Positions 1 through 5,454 of a stretch of DNA of 5,472 nt are shown in pieces (position 1 is the stretch's first letter; the number at the start of each line of letters is the position of its first letter). Source of the DNA: Chitinophagaceae bacterium (lineage in GTDB: Bacteria > Bacteroidota > Bacteroidia > Chitinophagales > Chitinophagaceae); contig JAFMJX010000123.1 of assembly GCA_017853235.1 (NCBI GenBank), forward strand, positions 1 through 5,472, given 5' to 3'. Under the pieces are notes generated by a model that had not been told where the DNA came from, ran no database searches, and saw only the letters and a program-made list of their open reading frames with translations. The position numbers and the translations under genes were made by a program.

Positions 1-1843
1 TATATACATACCCAAAATAGATTTCATAAGGTGCTTTAATAGCTTGTACATAGGATTCCATTCCTTTTGAAACAAGAGGCTGAGAAGCATTCGCATAATA
101 AAATAATGGAGGAATACAGCACACCAAACTTTCACGATAAACGGTTTGTAATAAGACGGGTTTATCTACTTTATTATAAAAAAAAGTTTGATTTAATGTT
201 AAGTTCCAACCATTCACTTTGGTTTTATAATTCACATCATAATTATAGCCTAGTGATCTTTCTGAGACTATGTTTTTAAAATAGCCCGCTAAATAATGAT
301 AATCTCTTTCATCCATTTCTGAATTAAATAAACTAGGCGTTTTATAACCCTCGCCGCCCCCTAAACGCATGGTTACTTTATTATTGACTTTATACATCAA
401 AGAAAGTCGAGGAAGCACAAAAGTGCCATACTCACTATTTTGATCTATACGAATGCCCGATTGTAAAGTAAAGCCTTCTGCGAATTTCCAATCATCTTGA
501 ATAAATACGCCCATGGTCTTAAATGCTTCGTTAGGCATAAAACTACTATCGGGAACTTGTTTGTTAAACTGTTCTCCATTATAATTCAACCCCATGACAA
601 GATTATGAAAATCATATTTCTTGGAATAAGAAACTTCAGAATACCAACTAGATTGTTTTCCTTTCATCCCAAAAACATTCGTGATCATATCTCTATTAAA
701 CCAGCTGGCATTGGTTTTTGCAGTTAATTGCCCTCCATTTTCTAAAGGTTTCTCCCACACTAAGTCCACCGTATTTCTTACACTTTTATTTTGAATAAAA
801 AATTGATGCTTCGCATCTTTTGTTCCTGAAAGGACTTGCATGTCCCCGCCGTTTCTATCTTCGTAATTGAAAGTGTAACCAAGTGTTAAATTTGAATTGT
901 CTTTACCGTAGATAAAAAAACGAGGGTGAATAAAAGCGTTTTTCACAGCAGGAACATCCGAAAATCCATCTCCATCTACATCTACTTGTTTTTGTTGTGT
1001 AGTACCTGCATACATCGTATAACCCACTTGTTTATTGCGTCCCGAAAAAAACGTGTTAAAATTGGCTTCCTTTAAGCTTGAATAATTCAGCGTCATGCTT
1101 TTTTCAGGCTTATTTAATTTAGGTTTTTTAGAAATTAAATTTAACATACCGGCAATTGCACCACCACCGTATAAGGTAGAACTTGCTCCTTTCACTAATT
1201 CGATTTGTTGTAAATCCAAAGGAGGTATTTGTAAAATACTAAAACTACCTGCATACCCTCCAAATAAGGGCATACCATCTCTTAAGATTTGTGTGTACTT
1301 TCCTTGTAAACCTTGTATGCGCATATCAGCATTACCTGTTGCAGCACTAGTTTGCTGTATTTGAATACCTGCAATATCACCTAATAAACTAGCAATGTTA
1401 CCTGGCTTAATGCCATTTTCTTCATGCACTTCTTCGGATCCTAATACTTCTACTTTGGTAGGTAAATCTTCAATTCTTGAGTTGGTTCTAGAAGAAGACA
1501 CAATCACCACTTCTTCTAAATCTTCTTCTTCATGACCCAAAGCTATTTTGAGATTCACTATATTTTTCCCAGCTACTTCAATAGTAGTATCTAATGTTTT
1601 ATAACCTGTATGGGTAACACTGAGTTGTAACTTGCCATTAGCTATATTAGTTATTATAAATTCGCCTTTGTCATTTGTAACAGCCCCTTTATTAGCTGTC
1701 ATTATTTTAATAGAAGCACCTACTAATGGTGTAGCAGTTTCTCGATCCACAATGAAACCACTAACAGAATATTGTGCTTGCACTTTTACAAAAGCACTCA
1801 ATAACAGAAAACCTAATATAAAAAGTATTTTATTTTTCAACAT
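1..1843 (-). CDS. TonB-dependent outer-membrane receptor, C-terminus beyond window
   Basis: This is a TonB-dependent receptor that would import a scarce ligand across the outer membrane. It reads open from the ATG at 1843 to the window edge (614 codons, no stop), so the end of the barrel is missing. Residues 1-23 form a signal peptide with likely cleavage at VQA|Q. Residues 24-103 are a CarboxypepD_reg-like domain (SVSGFIVDRETATPLVGA), typical of Bacteroidota receptors. A TonB-box-like EEVVIV lies at 110-115. The plug spans about 124-240, with the conserved IELVKGASSTLYGGGAIAG stretch near 214-232. Barrel strands follow from about 245. A DxDGDGxxD acidic motif sits at 288-296 and an adjacent Cys pair lies near 573. 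The start is fixed by the signal peptide and lies 9 bp behind the YncE-like gene, so the two form an operon. The plug resembles siderophore, heme or cobalamin receptors (FepA/BtuB/CirA type), but the ligand cannot be read from the sequence. Confidence 0.95.
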   Translation of the reverse strand, partial: MLKNKILFILGFLLLSAFVKVQAQYSVSGFIVDRETATPLVGASIKIMTANKGAVTNDKGEFIITNIANGKLQLSVTHTGYKTLDTTIEVAGKNIVNLKIALGHEEEDLEEVVIVSSSRTNSRIEDLPTKVEVLGSEEVHEENGIKPGNIASLLGDIAGIQIQQTSAATGNADMRIQGLQGKYTQILRDGMPLFGGYAGSFSILQIPPLDLQQIELVKGASSTLYGGGAIAGMLNLISKKPKLNKPEKSMTLNYSSLKEANFNTFFSGRNKQVGYTMYAGTTQQKQVDVDGDGFSDVPAVKNAFIHPRFFIYGKDNSNLTLGYTFNYEDRNGGDMQVLSGTKDAKHQFFIQNKSVRNTVDLVWEKPLENGGQLTAKTNASWFNRDMITNVFGMKGKQSSWYSEVSYSKKYDFHNLVMGLNYNGEQFNKQVPDSSFMPNEAFKTMGVFIQDDWKFAEGFTLQSGIRIDQNSEYGTFVLPRLSLMYKVNNKVTMRLGGGEGYKTPSLFNSEMDERDYHYLAGYFKNIVSERSLGYNYDVNYKTKVNGWNLTLNQTFFYNKVDKPVLLQTVYRESLVCCIPPLFYYANASQPLVSKGMESYVQAIKAPYEIYFGYVY

Positions 1844-1852
1844 CTAGAATGA

Positions 1853-2854
1853 TTATTTTTTACTTACAACTAAAATTTTAAAACTACCAGAGATCATTTT
1901 GCCTCTTGTGTTAGGCTTAGCATCTGCTGGTAAAGGTTCAAAATCGGCAGTAGGTAAATATATTTTATTTGAAGATTCGTCTACTGCAATGGTTCTTGCT
2001 CCTTTTAAAGTTGGGATATTCTCCAGTAATTTAAAATGATTTGCATCTTCTTCTTTAATAATACTCATTGTACCTTCTCCATTAGAAGTGTAAATCATTT
2101 TTGTATTATTATTAAACCCAACACCGTCGCAACCATCGCCAATTGCAATAGTGGTTATCATTTTTCCATTTTCTGCATTTATAATTCCTAATAATTTTTC
2201 ACCTCCAGCGAATAATCTTTTAGTTTTAAGATCTATAGCCAAACCCGTAGGAGATTCAATTGGAGCAATACTCCAATGTGCTTCCACTTTCATAGTATTC
2301 ACATTAATTACTACAATTTCGTTCTTGTCCTCTACATTTACAAATACTTTACCTTTTTCATCGCTCACGGCAGTTTCGGGTTTGCCGCCTACATCAATAG
2401 TGCCTAATACTTGATACGTATTTGCATTAATAAATGTTAAATTTTTACTACGACCATTACATGTCACAATAGTTTTAGAAAATGGTTCATACATTATGGC
2501 ATCTGGATTTTCGCCTGTAGCAATTGTGCTCAATATTTTATTTGTAGCAAGATCAAAAGCAAATACATTATTTAATCTTCCATTACTGGTAAAACCCACT
2601 TTATTTATAGGATCAAAAGCGATGCCATGTACCCCAGTGGCATTTGGAATAAAACCAATAGAGTCACCTGTATTTTTATCTAAAATATTTACTTGCGTGC
2701 CGTGGGAAACAAATAATTTATTTTCATAAATACTTAAATAGTCCCAACCCCCATTACTTTTTATTTGAAATTCTTGTGTTTTAGCATAATTGGTTTTTTG
2801 AGCCAACATGAACAAAGGCAAAAACAGGTATCCTAATCCAATAATTTTTTTCAT
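1853..2854 (-). CDS. Secreted YncE-like YVTN beta-propeller protein
   Basis: This 333-residue protein is a secreted beta-propeller of the YncE/YVTN-repeat type. Residues 1-18 are a signal peptide (MKKIIGLGYLFLPLFMLA, then Q). No lipobox cysteine is present, so the mature protein is probably periplasmic or released, not lipid-anchored. Blade-like repeats recur roughly every 40 residues from about 33 to 330. Each has a GIAFDP-like strand followed by a VxVIN-like strand: GVHGIAFDP near 74, NPDAIMYEP near 116, KPETAVSDEK near 158, SPTGLAIDLK near 201, GCDGVGFNNN near 241 and ARTIAVDES near 286. Two cysteines (132 and 242) lie in different blades. Length matches E. coli YncE (about 350). The gene ends 9 bp before the TonB receptor start. 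By analogy with yncD/yncE and btuB/btuG it may capture or hand over the receptor's ligand. The fold is confident; the binding role is inferred. Confidence 0.88.
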   Translation of the reverse strand: MKKIIGLGYLFLPLFMLAQKTNYAKTQEFQIKSNGGWDYLSIYENKLFVSHGTQVNILDKNTGDSIGFIPNATGVHGIAFDPINKVGFTSNGRLNNVFAFDLATNKILSTIATGENPDAIMYEPFSKTIVTCNGRSKNLTFINANTYQVLGTIDVGGKPETAVSDEKGKVFVNVEDKNEIVVINVNTMKVEAHWSIAPIESPTGLAIDLKTKRLFAGGEKLLGIINAENGKMITTIAIGDGCDGVGFNNNTKMIYTSNGEGTMSIIKEEDANHFKLLENIPTLKGARTIAVDESSNKIYLPTADFEPLPADAKPNTRGKMISGSFKILVVSKK

Positions 2855-2902
2855 ATTTAATTTTTAATTGTATAAAATTAGATGAATCAAACTGAATTTA
2901 AA

Positions 2903-2914
2903 CAAAGATTATAT
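2903..2914 (-). promoter_or_regulatory. Possible promoter -7 box for the YncE-like/TonB operon
   Basis: Read on the minus strand, this is TATAATCTTTG. It is one mismatch from the Bacteroidota -7 consensus TAnnTTTG when aligned as AATCTTTG, and it lies about 50 bp upstream of the propeller start. No clear TTG -33 box is found about 19 bp further upstream, so the call is weak. If real, the propeller and receptor could be transcribed independently of the exchanger. Confidence 0.35.
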
Positions 2915-2993
2915 GAATGGAAAGTGCACATTACATCCTCATATAATAAATATAAACTACTATTTTGAATGTGGTGCTTTTTGATAAATACCG

Positions 2994-3019
2994 TAGTATT
3001 ATTTTTTAATCTAATACTA
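2994..3019 (-). terminator. Inverted repeat just downstream of the exchanger stop; possible weak terminator
   Basis: An 8-bp perfect inverted repeat (TAGTATTA / TAATACTA, arms 2994-3001 and 3012-3019, 10-nt loop) begins 2 bp past the exchanger's stop codon. Only one C-G pair is in the stem, and no U-run follows on the minus strand: the A-run lies in the loop. It could be a weak transcript-end hairpin, an mRNA stabiliser or an operator. A second small hairpin (AATAC/GTATT) overlaps its left side. Confidence 0.35.
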
Positions 3020-3021
3020 TC

Positions 3022-4056
3022 TTAAATAAGGCACAATAAGCCAAATAAGCCAATCAAATAAATAATGACCACAAAAAAAGAGTCTATCCCCATTCTAAAA
3101 ATTTGTTTTTTTGAATGTATGACCATGCCTGCCATATAGATAACAGTAAGAATAATCCCTAATGTAGTGAGATAGATGTCTGAGGGTTTCAAATTAGGTA
3201 AGATAGCATCTCCACTTATCAATGAAGCCAATAAAAACAATACCGGTAAAAAAGCATTACCTCCAAAAATATCACTTACTGCCATATTATAATCTCTAAT
3301 TTTAGCAGAAGCAATTCCTGTTGAAATTTCGGGAAGAGCAGTGCAAAGTGCTAATATAGTCCCCCCAAATAATACTCCACTAATGCCCCATCTGATAGAT
3401 AAAACTTCACCCGTAACTTCTAATGTCCATCCTGAAAAAAGAGTAATGATGGCCCCTAATCCTAAGACCCACCAAGCTGCTTTCACCGAACCTTTAAAAG
3501 TGGATTTAGGCATACGTAAATGATGTACCAATTCCTCTGGCTTTGGTTTTTGTTTGGTTTGTATCATATTGGATACTAAAAAAATAGTACCTAACCAAAT
3601 GGAGCAAATGATCCATTCAAAGGGCGTAGATCTAAAAAGAATAAGGTGATTTGAAAATTGTGCGCCAATAATCACCACACTCAAAATAAATACGAGCGCC
3701 ACACCTTCTAATATTAAAATTTTGGAATGTCCTTTTTGCGTTAAAGGGGCAGCTCTTCCCACCCCAAATACATCAATTAAAACTAATACAACTGTTTGAA
3801 TGGCGATCCCCCCTAAAATATTACTTATAGCAATATCATAATCTTTATGAAAGGCTGCTACAGTAGTGATTGCGATTTCAGGTAAGTTAGTGATAATGGC
3901 TAAGAATACCATTCCTCCAAAAGCTTCTCCTAAACCGTAATGACTAGTGATTGCATCAATTGCTTTGGTCAACTTAATTCCACTGATCCAAATTGCTATA
4001 GTGGAAATTGTAAATAGAAGTACTAAAATGATACTAGACCCCTGAGTAAAATTCAT
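3022..4056 (-). CDS. CaCA-superfamily membrane cation exchanger (Na+/Ca2+ exchanger-like)
   Basis: This 344-residue inner-membrane protein has the two inverted alpha-repeats of the Ca2+/cation antiporter superfamily. Repeat 1 (about 48-92) has TNLPE with Glu60 and then SNILGG. Repeat 2 (about 231-275) has TALPE with Glu243 and then SDIFGGNAF. The two repeats are clearly related. Around 10 hydrophobic segments are visible (for example 8-27, 46-66, 112-131, 148-163, 194-208, 267-281, 295-312, 325-344). A charged cytoplasmic-type loop lies at 166-190, where the classic family also has its central linker. The two repeat glutamates and the threonines four residues before them (56, 239) are kept. 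The serines and Asn/Asp that complete the ion site in classic Na+/Ca2+ exchangers are replaced, so the ion is uncertain: it could be Ca2+, Na+/H+ or another cation. Length fits the family (about 300-370). The gene follows the barrel gene by 61 bp. No Shine-Dalgarno is seen before the ATG. Confidence 0.85.
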   Translation of the reverse strand: MNFTQGSSIILVLLFTISTIAIWISGIKLTKAIDAITSHYGLGEAFGGMVFLAIITNLPEIAITTVAAFHKDYDIAISNILGGIAIQTVVLVLIDVFGVGRAAPLTQKGHSKILILEGVALVFILSVVIIGAQFSNHLILFRSTPFEWIICSIWLGTIFLVSNMIQTKQKPKPEELVHHLRMPKSTFKGSVKAAWWVLGLGAIITLFSGWTLEVTGEVLSIRWGISGVLFGGTILALCTALPEISTGIASAKIRDYNMAVSDIFGGNAFLPVLFLLASLISGDAILPNLKPSDIYLTTLGIILTVIYMAGMVIHSKKQIFRMGIDSFFVVIIYLIGLFGLLCLI

Positions 4057-4117
4057 AAGGACAATTTGAAGTTATGAAGTTAGTCATTATTCGTGGTTTA
4101 CTTTATTACAAAATATA

Positions 4118-4927
4118 TTAGAAACTATAGGTCAAAGTTTGGTAATAATTATAATGAAAATGATCTATTGGAACAATGGGTGCAGTATCGTAAATAAAAT
4201 CAAAATTTAATGAGGTACTTAATTTTTTACTAATTGGTAATTGAATTTGATTGAATGCAGAAGTTCGATTACTAAATTGATTTTGATAAGTCCCTGATTG
4301 ATTAAAAATTCTAAAAATAAATTCGAAATTATTGCTTGGGTTTAAAATAGAATAATTTGCAGTCAAATTTAATTTGGGGTGTGTTATAATGATTGAAGGA
4401 TTGTTTATTTTAGTTTCGTCATTTACTGCAGACCAATTCCATTTTTCATTTTCAATAAACACTCCGGCTCCACAGAAAAAATCTTCAATTTGAGTATTTT
4501 TAAAATGATGCACTATGTTACATCCAATTAAATTACGATACTCTAATCCCAAAGCACCATCCCACTGATGTTGTAGAAATGTTTCCAAGTAAAACGCTTG
4601 ATTTAAAAACCGATTATTTTTTAATTGAAAATTTCCAACATCCTGAATAGATTGACCTCCATTGGTTACTCTATCAATTTTAGAATATAAAGTGGTTGTA
4701 TTGTTATGTTTAATAAATGTAAAGTCACCAGTATAAAATAAATCGACTAAACTTTTCTTTTGTTGATCTGTAGCAATTGAAACTGAAATGCTAGCTTGTG
4801 TCTTTTTTGATGAATCTAAGGCAATTGTTTTATCAGTATTTAAAACTTGACTCTGTCCCCAATAATAACAAAGAATCAAAATGAACACACTCAATAACTG
4901 CTTCAAATATTTGTATATTTTCATCAT
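4118..4927 (-). CDS. DUF481-like outer-membrane beta-barrel protein
   Basis: This 269-residue exported protein probably forms an outer-membrane beta-barrel. The N-terminus is a signal peptide (about 1-26, hydrophobic LLSVFILILCYYW, likely cleaved at GQS|Q). From about 45 to the end it consists of alternating polar and hydrophobic amphipathic strands, and it ends in ...TLTYSF with a terminal Phe, the classic BamA-recognition ending. The central part (about 93-142), with IQDVGNFQLKNNR followed by FLQHQWDGALGLEYRNLIG, resembles the DUF481 family of YdiY-like salt-induced outer-membrane proteins. That assignment is by eye. Function is unknown; no catalytic motif is visible. Two adjacent ATG codons (4927 and 4924) open the gene, and either could be used. 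Tandem 15-nt repeats abut the start. It is the first gene of the minus-strand run, and the exchanger follows after 61 bp. Confidence 0.85.
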   Translation of the reverse strand: MMKIYKYLKQLLSVFILILCYYWGQSQVLNTDKTIALDSSKKTQASISVSIATDQQKKSLVDLFYTGDFTFIKHNNTTTLYSKIDRVTNGGQSIQDVGNFQLKNNRFLNQAFYLETFLQHQWDGALGLEYRNLIGCNIVHHFKNTQIEDFFCGAGVFIENEKWNWSAVNDETKINNPSIIITHPKLNLTANYSILNPSNNFEFIFRIFNQSGTYQNQFSNRTSAFNQIQLPISKKLSTSLNFDFIYDTAPIVPIDHFHYNYYQTLTYSF

Positions 4928-4957
4928 TATTTAACACGAATTTTATTTAATACGAAT
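4927..4957 (-). repeat. Two tandem 15-nt repeats abutting the start of the barrel gene
   Basis: The 15-mer TTATTTAAYACGAAT (plus-strand reading) occurs at 4927-4941 and 4943-4957 with a single C/T difference and a 16-nt period. The left copy overlaps the first base of the start codon. In the minus-strand message the repeats lie directly in front of the ATG, so they could be a protein-binding site on DNA or on the mRNA, or a translation enhancer. The regulator is unknown. Confidence 0.6.
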
Positions 4958-4994
4958 CATCTATTGTAATAAGTGAATGTCCCTTTTTACTAAT

Positions 4995-5022
4995 ACCAAC
5001 TATTATGAATATTACACCAACT
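4995..5022. repeat. Paired ACCAACT motifs 21 bp apart upstream of the barrel gene
   Basis: ACCAACT occurs at 4995-5001 and 5016-5022, a start-to-start spacing of 21 bp, close to two helical turns, with further similarity in the flanks (TAATACCAACT against ATTACACCAACT). The second copy runs into the palindrome CTTATCATAAG (5021-5031). The arrangement would suit a regulator binding one DNA face, about 70-100 bp upstream of the barrel gene's start. The seven-base match could also be chance. Confidence 0.35.
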
Positions 5023-5200
5023 TATCATAAGAATAACGTAATTATAAGGCATCAAGTATGCTAAACCATATAAATTTAAATACAAAGACATTTAAAAGAA
5101 ATCTCTTTTCGCTTTCATTTTAAATTGATCGCACTCTCTTTTATTCACTTAATATGCTGATAAACAAGCATTTATAAAAAAATTCAAAAATAATATAAAA

Positions 5201-5219
5201 GTCTATAAAATTAGTAGAC
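5201..5219. promoter_or_regulatory. Inverted repeat GTCTA-N9-TAGAC in the -33 region of the plus promoter
   Basis: Perfect 5-bp arms (5201-5205 and 5215-5219) flank TAAAATTAG, ending 17 bp before the TATATTTG box. The position is that of an operator covering the -33 region. The arms are short, so chance is possible. Confidence 0.25.
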
Positions 5220-5243
5220 AATATAAAAATATTACTATATTTG
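5211..5243 (+). promoter_or_regulatory. Bacteroidota-type promoter driving the structured RNA region
   Basis: TATATTTG at 5236-5243 is a perfect match to the Bacteroidota -7 consensus TAnnTTTG. A weak -33 match (TTAG, 5211-5214) lies 21 bp upstream, near the usual spacing of about 19. Transcription would start around 5247-5250, exactly where the foldable GC-rich RNA begins. That coincidence supports the promoter and the RNA together. Confidence 0.6.
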
Positions 5244-5247
5244 CAAT

Positions 5248-5312
5248 GTTATCAAGCATCCTTGGGTGGATGCCAACTGAGAGAGGTTACTCCGCGGTGG
5301 TAAAATGATGAA
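5248..5312 (+). ncRNA. Structured leader RNA, aptamer-like; possible SAM-clan relative
   Basis: This stretch is about 59% GC over 5255-5300, inside DNA that is otherwise very AT-rich. It closes on itself: P1 pairs TTATCA (5249-5254) with TGATGA (5306-5311), 6 bp with one G-U pair. P2 is GCATCC (5256-5261) with GGATGC (5268-5273), loop TTGGGT. A third, irregular stem joins CCA (5273-5275) with TGG (5298-5300), and a GAG-GTTA-CTC hairpin (5283-5292) may sit inside it. Known SAM-I aptamers begin with a TTATCAAG-like strand, have GGCAAC after P2 and GGTGCTAA before the closing P1 strand. Here the order is TTATCAAG, GCCAAC, GGTGGTAA, then ATGATGA. The long P2 with kink-turn and P4 are missing, so family membership is only a guess. 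The structured-RNA call is moderately sure; the ligand is unknown. Confidence 0.5.
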
Positions 5313-5324
5313 GACAATATTGTC
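5313..5324 (+). terminator. Palindromic hairpin after the leader fold
   Basis: GACAATATTGTC is a perfect 12-nt palindrome, so an RNA hairpin here would have 4 pairs (GACA/TGTC) around an AATATT-derived loop. It directly follows P1 of the leader and is followed by an A-rich, not U-rich, tract, so it is not a standard intrinsic terminator. Its right half repeats the sequence in the tRNA-like acceptor strand, which permits alternative pairing. Confidence 0.3.
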
Positions 5325-5335
5325 AAAATAAAAAA

Positions 5336-5377
5336 ATGACTTACCATTTAATAGTATCATCTAAAAAAGTAGTTTAA
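5336..5377 (+). CDS. Possible 13-codon leader reading frame
   Basis: ATG at 5336 opens a frame of 13 codons (MTYHLIVSSKKVV) ending in TAA, lying between the leader fold and the tRNA-like element. An A-rich tract precedes the ATG, which would suit Bacteroidota initiation. It has no run of one regulatory amino acid and no Cys, so it is not an obvious attenuation peptide. A frame this short can easily occur by chance. Confidence 0.15.
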   Translation: MTYHLIVSSKKVV

Positions 5378-5383
5378 ACATAT

Positions 5384-5454
5384 TGTCATGTGGCCGAGTG
5401 GGGAGGTAAGGGTCAGCAAAACCCTCAACGATGGTTCGATCCCATCCTTGACAG
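5384..5454 (+). tRNA. Divergent tRNA-Cys(GCA)-like element
   Basis: A full cloverleaf can be drawn. The acceptor is TGTCATG (5384-5390) with CTTGACA (5447-5453), 6 of 7 pairs with a T-T mismatch. The D stem is GCC (5393-5395) with GGT (5405-5407). The anticodon stem is AGGGT (5409-5413) with ACCCT (5421-5425), 5 pairs. The loop is CAGCAAA with anticodon GCA at 5416-5418. The variable loop is CAAC. The T stem is GATGG (5430-5434) with CCATC (5442-5446) and loop TTCGATC. The GGCCGAGTGG D-arm resembles bacterial tRNA-Cys. Three things are odd. Base 33 is A where tRNAs have U. The discriminator is G where tRNA-Cys normally has U, the main CysRS identity base. No CCA is encoded, although that is common in this phylum. 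It could be a tRNA pseudogene, an accessory tRNA or a tRNA-mimicking regulatory RNA. Confidence 0.6.

Larger units (their letters stand above)
2855..3021. other. Intergenic gap between exchanger and YncE-like gene
   Basis: This AT-rich 167-bp gap holds the inverted repeat beside the exchanger stop and the weak -7 box of the propeller gene, plus a GTGCAC palindrome at about 2924-2929. No small protein gene or RNA gene is recognisable. Confidence 0.5.
4958..5235. other. AT-rich divergent intergenic region
   Basis: No plausible protein gene or folded RNA is seen in this stretch between the barrel gene and the plus-strand promoter. It contains the paired ACCAACT motifs, a short hairpin GCAT/ATGC (5049-5061) and many A/T tracts. 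On the minus strand, TATTTTTG (5185-5192) fits TAnnTTTG and could be a distant promoter for the barrel gene. It lacks a partner -33 box and would leave a leader of about 250 nt. Confidence 0.45.

Noticed and set aside
67..1847. Several plus-strand open frames of 70-89 codons under the TonB receptor
   Set aside because: They lie antisense to one long, continuous receptor frame with clear domains, have low-complexity translations and no sensible starts.
2151..2729. Plus-strand open frames of 77 and 87 codons within the propeller gene
   Set aside because: They are antisense shadows of the repeat-containing YncE-like protein and show no recognisable domain.
2800..2854. Lipoprotein signal on the YncE-like protein, as in BtuG
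   Set aside because: The hydrophobic segment ends LFMLAQK with no cysteine at the cleavage point, so a lipid anchor is not supported.
3341..3523. A 60-codon plus-strand frame within the exchanger gene
   Set aside because: It is antisense to a well-conserved alpha-repeat membrane protein.
5279..5300. T-box-like sequence near CCGCGGTGG
   Set aside because: The T-box core AGGGTGGNACCGCG is absent on either strand; only a short GC-rich fragment is shared, and no specifier loop is seen.
5272..5300. TPP riboswitch suggested by the CTGAGA motif
   Set aside because: The paired ACCTGATC/GGATAATACCAGCG-type half of the TPP aptamer is missing, so the six-base match is probably chance.
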